A DNA stretch of 44,085 nucleotides from NCBI GenBank assembly GCA_020832135.1, contig JAFIFG010000096.1, positions 1 to 44,085 of the forward strand. The letters are read 5' to 3'. Positions 25,697-34,488 of this stretch are shown here, piece after piece. The notes under the pieces are model-generated. The model was not told where the DNA came from. It did no database searches and saw nothing but the letters and a program-made list of their open reading frames with translations. The translations under genes were made by a program, and so were the position numbers. This DNA comes from Clostridiaceae bacterium (lineage in GTDB: Bacteria > Bacillota > Clostridia > Peptostreptococcales > Natronincolaceae). Positions within the stretch are counted from its first letter, which is position 1. Each line of letters begins with the position of its first letter.

Positions 25697-26719
25697 CTAT
25701 ATCTTACTTCGTTCATATTGTTCTGGCCATGGGATCTCAGCACCTAATGCCTTTGACACTTGGAGGGGCCAGTAAGGATTTCTCAGTAATTCTCTACCTA
25801 GATAAATTAAATCACCCCTATGATTACTTAAAATTTCCTCTGCCATTTCAGGGGTACTAATCAATCCTCCTGCAATAGTAGGCAGATCAGTTCTCTCTTT
25901 GATTATTTCAGAAAAAGGCACTTGATATCCAGCATAAGTATGTATCTTTGTTGGAACCACTGCTCCAGAGCTGACATTAATTATATCTATACCCAAATCC
26001 TTTATTAAATTAATTATTGCAGCTAAGTCCTCAGGATGATTCCCTTCTTCAACATAGTCCTCTGCAGAAATCCTTAATAATAAGGGCATTTCTTTAGGAA
26101 TTACCTCTTTTGTTACCTCTATAACTTCCCTTAATAATCTTGTTCTATTTTCTAGACTTCCTCCATATGCATCGCTTCTATGGTTAGAGAGAGGTGATAG
26201 AAATTCATTAATTAAATAACCGTGGGCACCGTGGATTTCAATCATATCAAATCCTGCATCTACAGCTCTTTTAGCCGAATCTTTAAAAGCTTCAATAATT
26301 TTCTGTATCTCCTCCTTTGTAAGTTCTATAGGCATTCTTGATTTTTCATCAAAGGGCAAAGAAGATGGAGCAACTATATCTTCTTTATCTACAGTGCATT
26401 TCCGGCCTGCATGTGCCAATTGAATCCCTACTTTGGCTCCATATTTTTTACATGTGTCTACTATGTCAGTTAGCCCCTTAACATGAGCATCTGCCCATAT
26501 TCCTAAATCCTTATCAGAGATTCTACCTCTAGGTTCTACCGCTGTGGCCTCCAACAGAATTAGACCTACTCCTCCGATAGCCCTTGTAGCATAGTGAGTA
26601 ATATGCCAATCATGGACATATCCTTTTTCATCAGAGCTATACTGACACATGGGTGCCATGACAATTCGATTTTTAAGCTTTAAATTTTTAATAGTAAAGG
26701 TACTAAACAATCTTGCCAT
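25697..26719 (-). CDS. namA: NADPH dehydrogenase of the old yellow enzyme family (YqjM-like)
   Basis: A 340-aa FMN-binding TIM barrel. LKNRIVMAPMCQYSS with its regulatory cysteine, the substrate histidines in GIQLAHAGRK and MIEIHGAHGYLINEFLSPL, the NHRSDAYGGSLENR motif and YLGRELLRNPYWP at the phosphate site identify the YqjM/NamA branch. It reduces the C=C bond of unsaturated carbonyl compounds and nitro compounds with NADPH. It is monocistronic, with a convergent neighbour. Confidence 0.95.
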   Translation of the reverse strand: MARLFSTFTIKNLKLKNRIVMAPMCQYSSDEKGYVHDWHITHYATRAIGGVGLILLEATAVEPRGRISDKDLGIWADAHVKGLTDIVDTCKKYGAKVGIQLAHAGRKCTVDKEDIVAPSSLPFDEKSRMPIELTKEEIQKIIEAFKDSAKRAVDAGFDMIEIHGAHGYLINEFLSPLSNHRSDAYGGSLENRTRLLREVIEVTKEVIPKEMPLLLRISAEDYVEEGNHPEDLAAIINLIKDLGIDIINVSSGAVVPTKIHTYAGYQVPFSEIIKERTDLPTIAGGLISTPEMAEEILSNHRGDLIYLGRELLRNPYWPLQVSKALGAEIPWPEQYERSKI

Positions 26720-26891
26720 TCTACAACATCATCCCTTCTATTATTTTATCTATTAAATTACCCATAATTACTTTTATATAATCTAAAAAGGAAGAGTGAT
26801 TATATAAAAAATATAGTTGGCAATACTAAATAAAGTGGTTTGACTTCGAAATAGTTAACCCTACTGATTGGACTAGGAGGAAGTAAGATAT

Positions 26892-27584
26892 ATGTTTATA
26901 GTATTTACAAGAGCTCTCATATTATATGGTTTAGTAGTTATAGTTGTAAGAATGATGGGGAAAAGGCAAATAGCTGAAATGCAGCCTTTTGAATTGGTAA
27001 TTACCATTATGATAGCTGATTTAGCTGCTACCCCAATGGAAAATACAGGAGTACCATTAATGAATGGTGTTATCCCTATTTTGACTTTATTATCTATTCA
27101 AGTGATTGTGTCTTATTTATCCCTTAAAAGTGAAACCTTTAGAGAGGTGATCTGTGGTAAACCCAGTATAATTATTAATAAAGGAACTATAGTACAATCG
27201 GAGGTTAGAAGGTTAAGGATTAATATGAATGATCTCTTAGAACAGTTGAGATCAAAAAATTATCCTAATGTAAGTGACGTAGAGTTTGCAATATTAGAAA
27301 CTAATGGTCAAATGACAATAATACCTAAATCGGAAAAAAGAAATGTTATCACTGAGGATTTAGGGGTTCAAGTACAGCCAGAGGAACTTCCTATTACTTT
27401 AATAGTAGATGGACAACTGATAAAGAAAAACTTAGAAAAAGCTGGTCATAATAGACAATGGATTATAAATCAACTCCACCAAAATAACATTGATAAAATA
27501 GAAGATGTATTTTTTGCATTTTTATCATCGGAGGGCATGTTTTTTAGTCAGCCGAAGGATGAGGCATTGAAGAAGGGATGGTAG
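26892..27584 (+). CDS. DUF421 (YetF-type) membrane protein
   Basis: A 230-aa protein with AGGAGG 11 nt before its ATG. Three N-terminal membrane helices include the family motif RMMGKRQIAEMQPFELVI. The soluble YetF domain has GKPSIIINKG, LRINMNDLLEQLRSKNY and FAILETNGQMTIIPK. YetF-type proteins are linked to spore formation and germination in Firmicutes, but their activity is unknown. It is paired with a DUF4363 gene 6 nt downstream, a standard clostridial arrangement. Confidence 0.93.
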   Translation: MFIVFTRALILYGLVVIVVRMMGKRQIAEMQPFELVITIMIADLAATPMENTGVPLMNGVIPILTLLSIQVIVSYLSLKSETFREVICGKPSIIINKGTIVQSEVRRLRINMNDLLEQLRSKNYPNVSDVEFAILETNGQMTIIPKSEKRNVITEDLGVQVQPEELPITLIVDGQLIKKNLEKAGHNRQWIINQLHQNNIDKIEDVFFAFLSSEGMFFSQPKDEALKKGW

Positions 27585-27590
27585 GGTTTT

Positions 27591-27971
27591 ATGAAAGTCG
27601 TAGTTGTGACGGTATTGATATTAGTAGTATTTTTCGTAGGTGGAATATTTATTAATAACTATATAGATAGTAGTGCTGAGGAACTAGCCAGTATTATCAA
27701 CAAATTAGATGACGCTATAGAAAAAGAAGACTGGGAGGCGGCAGAAGAATATATGAAGGAATTTACTAATCTCTGGGACAGTACAAAAAATAAGTGGCAA
27801 ACTTTTTTAGAGCACTATGAAATAGATATTATAGATATTGCTCTAGCCAAAGTAGTAAGGTATGTAGACATTAAGGAAAGCACATTAGCACTTGGTCAAA
27901 CCTCTGAACTGCAACTCTTAATTAAGCATATAGCAGATAAAAAAGACTTTAAACTTCATAATATATTATAA
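27591..27971 (+). CDS. DUF4363 family protein
   Basis: A 126-aa protein with one N-terminal membrane helix (VVVVTVLILVVFFVGGIFI) and an extracytoplasmic helical domain. The motif KEDWEAAEEYMKEF and the later LWDSTKNKWQTFLEHYEID are typical of DUF4363. It is the usual partner of DUF421. The two probably form one membrane complex of unknown function. Confidence 0.88.
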   Translation: MKVVVVTVLILVVFFVGGIFINNYIDSSAEELASIINKLDDAIEKEDWEAAEEYMKEFTNLWDSTKNKWQTFLEHYEIDIIDIALAKVVRYVDIKESTLALGQTSELQLLIKHIADKKDFKLHNIL

Positions 27972-27999
27972 AATATATCCTTTAAGAATAGGGTATATT
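27972..27999 (+). terminator. Terminator after the DUF421-DUF4363 pair
   Basis: The stem aatatatcct / agggtatatt (one wobble pair) has an 8-nt loop and is followed by a run of seven T. It starts at the DUF4363 stop codon. Confidence 0.8.
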
Positions 28000-28115
28000 T
28001 TTTTAATTTTTGAGAGGGGCTTCCCACTATTTACTTGTGGATAAATAATACATAGTGCTGTATTATGTATTATGTAAACCTATAAGTCTAAAAATTAGGG
28101 AGGAGTTTGTCACTA

Positions 28116-29363
28116 ATGAAAAAAATGTTACGTTTTACAGTGGCCATCATGATGGTTATGTTCATGTTGACACCTACGGTGGCACATGCATCTCAAGTTC
28201 ATAGGGTTGCTAGAGGTGAAAGTTTATATACTATCTCTACAAGATATGGGATTACTGTAGATGAACTTATAAGTAAAAATGGGTACCTAAGAAATCCTAG
28301 CAATATAGGTATAGGTCAAGTGCTTATTGTACCTAAACAACAAGAAGCTAATGTATATGTAGTTCATCCAGGAGATACACTCTATAAAATATCCCAAAAG
28401 TTAGGGGTGTCTATAGCGGAAATAGCTGGAGAAAACAATATAGAAAACTGGAATAATATCTATGTAGGTCAAAGACTATCTATTCCTAACAAGGGTATTG
28501 CTATCAAAGAATCTTCATCAACTTATGTAGTAAAATCAGGAGATACACTCTATAAAATAGCTCAAAAGCTAGGCATATCTATGGAAAACTTAGCTCAAGC
28601 TAATGGGTTAAGGGATTGGAACCTCTTACATGTAGGTCAAACCTTAAATATACCTTCAGGTAAACAAGTGGTAGAGCCAAAACCACAACCGGAACCGACG
28701 TTTAAGTATACAACAACACAACTAGCTAGAATGTATAGGGATACTTTTTATCTAAGAGCTTCAAAGAACAGTAATAAGATAGCTTTAACTTTTGATGATG
28801 GTCCTCATGAAAAATATACAAATGAAATATTGGATGTATTAAAACAATATAATGTTCCGGCTACATTTTTTGTAATGGGAGGTAAGGCCCAAGCACATCC
28901 TCAAATCATTGATAGAGCTATCAGTGAAGGGCATGTTATAGGAAATCACACATGGACACACCCTGATCTTCGTAAAGTGACACAAAGTAGATTAATAGAT
29001 GAAATGCAACGTACAGAAGATGCTATTTATGACATTACAAAATTGAGAACAGCTCTAATGAGACCACCTTATGGAGCGGTTTCGGAAGACAGTATAGAAG
29101 GATTAAAGGCTTTAAATTACAAAGTTATTAATTGGTCTGTAGATTCTGTTGACTGGAGAGACCAAGATGTAGACCAAATATTAATGAATACTTTGCCCAG
29201 TGTAGATGGGGGCGGTATTGTATTGTTCCATGATGCAGGAGGTGCCGGACAAAGTAGAGCTGCTACAGTATCAGCATTACCAGAAATAATAGAAACATTA
29301 AAAATGCAAGGATATGAATTTGTAACGGTAGATAAATTGTTGGATATTCCAGCATATAGATAA
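28116..29363 (+). CDS. Secreted polysaccharide deacetylase with three LysM repeats
   Basis: The ATG at 28116 has GGGAGGAG 10 nt upstream and is preferred over the TTG at 28107, giving 415 aa. A signal peptide ends near AHA (residue 24). Three LysM repeats (about 27-70, 75-120 and 130-175) bind the wall. A NodB domain follows, with the metal aspartates in TFDDGP, the metal histidines in GNHTWTH, the substrate motif RPPYGAV and the catalytic FHDAGG. It should deacetylate N-acetylglucosamine or N-acetylmuramic acid in the wall, as PdaA-type enzymes do. It is monocistronic. Confidence 0.94.
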   Translation: MKKMLRFTVAIMMVMFMLTPTVAHASQVHRVARGESLYTISTRYGITVDELISKNGYLRNPSNIGIGQVLIVPKQQEANVYVVHPGDTLYKISQKLGVSIAEIAGENNIENWNNIYVGQRLSIPNKGIAIKESSSTYVVKSGDTLYKIAQKLGISMENLAQANGLRDWNLLHVGQTLNIPSGKQVVEPKPQPEPTFKYTTTQLARMYRDTFYLRASKNSNKIALTFDDGPHEKYTNEILDVLKQYNVPATFFVMGGKAQAHPQIIDRAISEGHVIGNHTWTHPDLRKVTQSRLIDEMQRTEDAIYDITKLRTALMRPPYGAVSEDSIEGLKALNYKVINWSVDSVDWRDQDVDQILMNTLPSVDGGGIVLFHDAGGAGQSRAATVSALPEIIETLKMQGYEFVTVDKLLDIPAYR

Positions 29364-29368
29364 TATTT

Positions 29369-29400
29369 AAAGGGCTGTCTCAACTTTGAGACAGCCCTTT
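29369..29400. terminator. Strong bidirectional terminator
   Basis: A perfect 14-bp stem, aaagggctgtctca / tgagacagcccttt, with a 4-nt loop, lies between the deacetylase and the convergent flavodiiron gene. Confidence 0.92.
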
Positions 29401-29415
29401 GATTTTTACAGGTGG

Positions 29416-30597
29416 TTAAATTTTTTCAGCAAAATTTTTTCCGAATTCTATACATTTTTGCAGAGTTTCTTCAGATGGTGAGAACTTTTTTTCAAGAGGT
29501 TCAAAGGGAAGTTTAAAGCCCATTTGTTTTAGTAGAGTATGGGCCATTTGAAGGCCTTCACCACTCCAACCATAGGAACCAAATACCCCTGCTATTTTAC
29601 CCATGTTAGCCATAGGATCAATGAGAGACAAAACATCCCACATAGGCTTAACCATAGTTTTATTAATCGTAGGAGAGCCTAAAAGAATTCCCTTTGATGT
29701 ATTAACAACATGATGTATAGTGGCTAAATCTGCTTTTTCAGCATCAATATAGGTTACTTTAACTCCTGCCTCTTCTAAGCCTTCCTTGATTTTTTCTGCC
29801 ATTATTTCAGTGTTTCTATAGGCAGATAGATAAAAAATAGCTACCTGTTTTTGATTTCTAGTCTTCATTTCCTCTGTAGACCATGTAAAGTACTTATCAA
29901 TGGATTTTTGCGGATCTTTTGACAAAACAGGTCCATGGGAGGTGAGGATGGTTTGAATTTTTAGATTCTTTATTTTGTTATGGGCATTTAAATAATGTTG
30001 AGCGAAGGGCTTCATAATGCAGTTATAATAATGCTCTGATGCACCTTGATACTCCTCTTTATCTACAATATCAGGATCTATGCCACAGTAATGGGAACCA
30101 AAACAGTCACAGGAAAACAAAGTGTTGTCGGACTCGCTGTATACAAACATAGTATCAGACCAATGTAAAAATGGGGCAGTAATAAACCTTAGTTTTCTGC
30201 TACCTATATCTAGTTCTTCTCCATCTTTAATTGTGTGAACATTAAAGTCCCTATTAATTTGTTCCTTTAAAAATATGCTGGCAGCTTTAGTACAATAGAC
30301 TTCGATATCAGGGTTAATTTCTAATACATATTTCAAACTTCCAGCATGGTCTGGCTCTGTATGATTAATAATCACATAATCTATTTCTTTAATATCAATT
30401 GAATTTTGTAGTTTTTCAAGATACTCCTTTTTAAAATTTGCTTTTACAGTGTCTACTAACACTGTTTTTTCATCTTTAATTAAGTAAGAATTATAGGTTG
30501 ATCCATGAGGGGTTTTCATAATAATATCAAATGTTTCTAAATCAGGATCCAGTACACCTGTCCAATAAATGTTGTTTTTAATTTCAAAAGCCTCCAT
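29416..30597 (-). CDS. fprA: A-type flavoprotein (flavodiiron O2/NO reductase)
   Basis: A 393-aa protein with AAGGAGG before its ATG. The metallo-beta-lactamase-like half holds the diiron ligands in NHTEPDHAGS, LHWSDTM, SCDCFGSH and LTSHGPV. The flavodoxin half has GSPTINKTMVKPMW and VFGSYGWSGEG for FMN. These enzymes reduce oxygen to water or nitric oxide to nitrous oxide and protect anaerobes; electrons usually come from rubredoxin. It is monocistronic. Confidence 0.95.
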   Translation of the reverse strand: MEAFEIKNNIYWTGVLDPDLETFDIIMKTPHGSTYNSYLIKDEKTVLVDTVKANFKKEYLEKLQNSIDIKEIDYVIINHTEPDHAGSLKYVLEINPDIEVYCTKAASIFLKEQINRDFNVHTIKDGEELDIGSRKLRFITAPFLHWSDTMFVYSESDNTLFSCDCFGSHYCGIDPDIVDKEEYQGASEHYYNCIMKPFAQHYLNAHNKIKNLKIQTILTSHGPVLSKDPQKSIDKYFTWSTEEMKTRNQKQVAIFYLSAYRNTEIMAEKIKEGLEEAGVKVTYIDAEKADLATIHHVVNTSKGILLGSPTINKTMVKPMWDVLSLIDPMANMGKIAGVFGSYGWSGEGLQMAHTLLKQMGFKLPFEPLEKKFSPSEETLQKCIEFGKNFAEKI

Positions 30598-30867
30598 AAT
30601 TACAACCTCCTTAAAATAATCATCTTAGTTATACCCCCTACAGAGGCAAATAAACATTTTCAACAGAAAGCGATTATCAGTTTAGTGTATAATTGATACA
30701 AATCATACTATAGTATTTCCTACAACCTAATAAATTAACACATAATATCTATTAGGTATTAACTAGGTTGATAGAAGTAATAAAACAAAGTAAAAATGTA
30801 AAAGGTATAAAAATATGCAAAAATATATAAAATAAGTCTGAATATATGAATGAAGGGGTGATTAATT

Positions 30868-31062
30868 TTGGATTTTAAAAGAGCAGAAGAAATTGTGAAG
30901 TCAGCACAACATATTGAAGTGTTACACAACAGTAAGCCTGTATGGATTAATGAACTTCATGCTGATAAACAAACAGCCGAAGTACAGGAGAGTCTACATC
31001 CAACTGCAGCAAAAAAAGAAGTTCCAGTAAATGAATTGAAGGAAAATGGTGTAATACATTAA
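30868..31062 (+). CDS. sspH: H-type small acid-soluble spore protein
   Basis: A 64-aa protein with a TTG start and aaggggtg 7 nt upstream. DFKRAEEIVKSAQHIEVL, the conserved KPVWINEL and the closing VPVNELKENG are the SspH family pattern. It is made in the forespore and packed in the spore core. A clear forespore-type promoter cannot be fixed by eye in the AT-rich upstream region, which contains an acctaata/tattaggt inverted repeat (30725-30757). Confidence 0.9.
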   Translation: MDFKRAEEIVKSAQHIEVLHNSKPVWINELHADKQTAEVQESLHPTAAKKEVPVNELKENGVIH

Positions 31063-31080
31063 ATAGTAATAAAGACTTCA

Positions 31081-31106
31081 TAAGGTAGATATTTTTATCT
31101 ACCTTA
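31081..31106 (+). terminator. Terminator of sspH
   Basis: Perfect 10-bp stem taaggtagat / atctacctta with a T-rich 6-nt loop, followed by tattttg. It lies 18 nt after the stop codon. Confidence 0.8.
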
Positions 31107-31127
31107 TATTTTGTAAAATGATTGTTG

Positions 31128-31156
31128 TTGACAATATAGAGGTGAGCTGATAAAAT
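31128..31156 (+). promoter_or_regulatory. Sigma-A promoter of cadC-cadA
   Basis: TTGACA and TAAAAT are separated by exactly 17 nt, so the start site should be near 31163. The cadC operator begins a few bases downstream, so a bound repressor would block the polymerase. Confidence 0.85.
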
Positions 31157-31167
31157 ATAGTTAATTT

Positions 31168-31193
31168 AACATATGAACATATATTCATATGTT
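31168..31193 (+). promoter_or_regulatory. CadC/SmtB-type operator
   Basis: A perfect 10-bp inverted repeat, aacatatgaa / ttcatatgtt, around catata. It contains the TGAA-N6-TTCA core bound by ArsR/SmtB family metal sensors. It lies at about +5 to +30 of the transcript, just before the cadC ribosome binding site. Confidence 0.85.
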
Positions 31194-31206
31194 GTGGAGG
31201 TGGGGT

Positions 31207-31566
31207 ATGAAAAAAGATATAGAGGTTTGTGAGATACAGTGTATTCATGAAGAGGATGTAAAGGAAGTTAAGGATAGCATGTTGGAGCCCAATACTTTGC
31301 TAGATCTGGCGGAATTTTTCAAAGTATTTGGAGATGCCACCAGAATAAAAATACTTTATGCTTTATTTCAAAAAGAAATGTGTGTTTGTGATATTGCTGC
31401 GGTGCTAGACATGAATCAATCGGCTGTATCTCATCAACTTAGAATTCTAAAAAATCATAGACTGGTGAAATTTAGAAGGGAAGGGAAAATAATTTATTAT
31501 TCCTTAGATGACGATCATGTTAAAAAGGTATTTCACGAAGGGTTAAATCACATAGAGCATAGTTAA
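31207..31566 (+). CDS. cadC: ArsR/SmtB-family metal sensor, CadC type
   Basis: The ATG at 31207 has GGAGG 6 nt upstream and gives 119 aa. The protein is a winged helix with FGDATRIKILYAL and the recognition helix DMNQSAVSHQLRIL. Cysteines C8, C12, C59 and C61 correspond, with an offset of one, to the four cysteines of the cadmium/lead site of plasmid pI258 CadC. The C-terminal DDDHVKKVFHEGLNHIEH supplies the zinc-type alpha-5 site. It should repress its own operon until Cd, Pb or Zn binds. Confidence 0.93.
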   Translation: MKKDIEVCEIQCIHEEDVKEVKDSMLEPNTLLDLAEFFKVFGDATRIKILYALFQKEMCVCDIAAVLDMNQSAVSHQLRILKNHRLVKFRREGKIIYYSLDDDHVKKVFHEGLNHIEHS

Positions 31567-31599
31567 TATTGTAGGAGAAACTAAAGGGGGAAGATGAAT

Positions 31600-33753
31600 A
31601 TGGGAAATGCTGAAACTGCGGGAATTCACCAATCAGTAAAGCAACATATGTTTTTAGTCAAGGGGGTGGACTGACCAAGTTGTGCTCTCAAGGTTGAGAG
31701 AAGGATACAGGGAATAGAAGGAGTGGAAGGTGCATCTCTAAATTTTTCAAGTGCCAAGCTATATGTTAAGCATAGGAATTGTGAGGAGGAAATATTAAAA
31801 GTATTAGAGGAAACAGGTCACGAGGGGAGATTAATCGATAAAAAAAGAAATCCTTTAGTAGATGGAAATCAAAGTTTTTGGTACAAAGACAGAAAAGCAA
31901 CTATGACCTTTGTGTCAGGAGTTTTTACATTTATAGGTCTTATTTTATATTTTATTAGTAGCAACCAGGGTATTTCAACACCATTTTTTGCATTAGGTAT
32001 GGCTACAGGAGGATATTACATTGCAAAGAGCAGTTTTTATGCACTTAAATCCTTTAGTTTAGACATGAACTTTCTTATGCTGATAGCAGCTATAGGTGCA
32101 GCAATTTTAGGAGAGTGGTCAGAAGGTGCTGCAGTAGTATTTCTCTTTTCTGTAGGGAATACATTACAAGCCTATACAATGGATAAAACAAGAAGGTCTA
32201 TTTCACAACTGATGGAATTGGCACCAAATGAAGCAACACTTAAAACTACGATGGGTGAAATAACTGTCCCTGTAGAGGAATTATCTATAGGAGATATAGT
32301 AATTATTAAACCAGGTGAAAAAGTTCCTGTTGATGGGATAGTAATGAAGGGTAGATCTTTTGTTAATCAAGCCTCAATAACTGGGGAATCTATTCCTATA
32401 GAAAAAAGCAAAGGTGAGGAAGTTTTTGCTGCAACTCTTAATGAAAAAGGATTATTGGAAGTAAAGGTAGAGAAGTTAGCAGAAGATACTACACTTTCGA
32501 AAATAATGACAATGGTGGAGGAAGCTCAAGCACAAAAAGCACCTTCTCAACAATTTGTAGATAGATTTGCAAGATACTATACACCTATTGTAGTAATGAT
32601 AGCTATTGTTATTGCCACTATATTACCGCTACTCCTTAATATATCTTTTGAAGCATCTATTAAAAAAGCTTTAATTTTATTGGTTATATCCTGCCCCTGT
32701 GCCCTTGTAATATCTACACCAGTGTCTATAGTATCAGCTATAGGTAATGCCTCAAAACAAGGTGTTTTAATAAAAGGCGGAACTTATTTGGAGGAAATGG
32801 GACAAATCAAAGCTATAGCTTTTGATAAAACCGGCACACTAACAGTAGGAAAGCCTGTTGTAGTAGATATAGACACTATAAAGAAGGATTTTGAAGAAGA
32901 TCCACTAAAAATAGCAGCAACAATGGAGATGGGATCTGAGCATCCTATAGGAAGATCAGTCGTTGAAAGGGCTAAACTAGAGGGTGTTAACTTAGACTTA
33001 ATCTTAGATGACTTTGAAGCCATCACTGGTAAAGGTATAAAAGCCGAAGTAGATGGAAATCTCTACTATCTAGGAAATCCACAGTTATTTAATGAATACG
33101 GTATAGGACTGAAGAGTATAGAAGGCAAAGTTCAGACATATCGTCAGGAAGGAAAGACGGTTGTTATATTAGGCAATGAAAAGGAAGTAATAACTATATT
33201 TACTATTACTGATGAAATTAGAAGTATGAGCAAAGCCACTATTAAAGCTTTAAAGAAAGTGGGTATTGAAAAAACTATCATGTTGACAGGAGATCATGAT
33301 AAGACTGCTGCCGCTGTAGGAAATGCAGTAGGTATAACAGAATATAAAAGTGAATTACTTCCACAAGATAAATTAAGTGCTATAGAAGAATTGGTTCAAA
33401 AACATAAGAAGGTAGCAATGGTGGGGGATGGCATTAATGATACTCCAGCTCTTGCGGCAGCATCTGTAGGTATCGCTATGGGTGTAGCTGGAACAGATGC
33501 AGCACTAGAAACCGCTGATATTGCTTTAATGGGTGATGACCTGAATAAATTAACCTATGTAGTTACCTTAAGTAGAAGAGCTTTAAAAATAATTACTCAA
33601 AATATAGTTTTTTCAATAGCTATTAAGGTATTATTTATGATTTTAACCTTTATAGGTAGAACAAATCTGTGGATGGCAATCTTTGCTGATACAGGAGCTT
33701 CTATTATAGTTATACTAAATGGCATGAGACTTCTGAAAACAAAATCCAAATGA
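31600..33753 (+). CDS. cadA: Cd/Zn/Pb P-type ATPase with a probable selenocysteine in its N-terminal metal site
   Basis: The ATG at 31600 has AAAGGGGG 9 nt upstream. The frame reads MGNAETAGIHQSVKQHMFLV, KGVD, UGA (31672-31674, codon 25), then PSCALKVERRIQGIEGVEG, and stays open to 33753 (717 aa). The residues around the UGA are an HMA domain in which UGA replaces the first cysteine of CxxC, giving UxxC (Sec25, Cys28). A SECIS-like hairpin follows. The rest is intact: TGES, the metal-path motif CPC (365-367) followed by ALVISTPVSIV, the phosphorylated D409 in DKTGTLT, SEHPIG and GDGINDTPAL. It should export Cd, Zn or Pb from the cytoplasm. It is co-transcribed with cadC. The alternative reading is a nonsense mutation with restart at GTG 31723. 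Confidence 0.8.
31672..31700 (+). promoter_or_regulatory. Candidate bacterial SECIS element in cadA
   Basis: Ten nucleotides after the UGA begins a perfect hairpin with arms CTCTCAA (31685-31691) and TTGAGAG (31694-31700) and GG at the apex. With the A-U pairs next to the apex open, the loop is AAGGUU. Bacterial SECIS elements lie just downstream of the UGA inside the coding region and carry a conserved G in the apical loop to bind SelB; the spacing here, 17 nt from UGA to the loop G, is close to that in E. coli fdhF. Confidence 0.7.
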
Positions 33754-33894
33754 TTTATTTTATTAGTTGAAAAAAATTATCAAAAAAATATTTTCCGTGT
33801 TTAAAAAAAATACTATGGGGAATATATATATTGATAAGAAAAATAGAAATTAAAATCTAAAACAATAAAATAAATTATTAGGAGGTACAAAAGA

Positions 33895-34434
33895 ATGGCA
33901 GAAAGAGCAGTAGGATTACAAGCACCTAGTTTTGAAATGAAAACGGTGGATGGTCAAGGACAAGAGTTTGGATATGTTAGATTAGAGGATTACAAAGGAA
34001 AATGGTTAGTAATGTTCTTTTATCCACTTGATTTTACATTTGTTTGCCCAACTGAAATTACGGGTTTTAATAAAAAAATAGATGAATTTAAAAAATTAAA
34101 TGCCGAAGTACTTGGAGTAAGTACAGATAGCGAGCATTCACATAAGGCGTGGATCAATACAGCACAAGATCAAGGTGGACTAGGGAAATTAGCATTTCCT
34201 CTAGCATCAGATATGACTCAGAAAGTTGCTTGGGATTATGGGATTTTAATTGAAGAGGAAGGAATTGCTTTAAGAGGTTTATTTATCATAGACCCAGATG
34301 GAGTTTTAAGATACTCTGTTGTACATGATTTAAACGTTGGCAGAAGTGTAGATGAAACATTAAGAGTACTTCAAGGTTTGCAATCAGGAGGACTATGCCC
34401 TATTGATTGGGAGCCAGGAGAAGAACATCTATAA
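33895..34434 (+). CDS. Typical 2-Cys peroxiredoxin (AhpC/Prx1 type)
   Basis: A 179-aa protein with AGGAGG before its ATG. The peroxidatic cysteine lies in FYPLDFTFVCPTE and the resolving cysteine in GGLCPIDWEPGE near the C-terminus. LFIIDPDGVLRYSVVHD is conserved. It reduces hydrogen peroxide and alkyl hydroperoxides. It uses cysteine, not selenocysteine. A 141-nt AT-rich gap separates it from cadA, so it probably has its own promoter. Confidence 0.95.
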   Translation: MAERAVGLQAPSFEMKTVDGQGQEFGYVRLEDYKGKWLVMFFYPLDFTFVCPTEITGFNKKIDEFKKLNAEVLGVSTDSEHSHKAWINTAQDQGGLGKLAFPLASDMTQKVAWDYGILIEEEGIALRGLFIIDPDGVLRYSVVHDLNVGRSVDETLRVLQGLQSGGLCPIDWEPGEEHL

Positions 34435-34450
34435 GAATAAATGCAAAGAA

Positions 34451-34473
34451 AAAGGAGAGCACCCCTCTCCTTT
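34451..34473. terminator. Bidirectional terminator between peroxiredoxin and FMN reductase genes
   Basis: The perfect 9-bp stem aaaggagag / ctctccttt has a 5-nt loop and is followed by tcatattttt. Confidence 0.85.
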
Positions 34474-34488
34474 TCATATTTTTTGAAA

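Noticed and set aside
31723-33753. Start of cadA at the GTG at 31723
   Set aside because: It would remove the first half of the HMA domain, including the metal-binding motif, whereas the frame from 31600 restores a complete domain with a better ribosome binding site.
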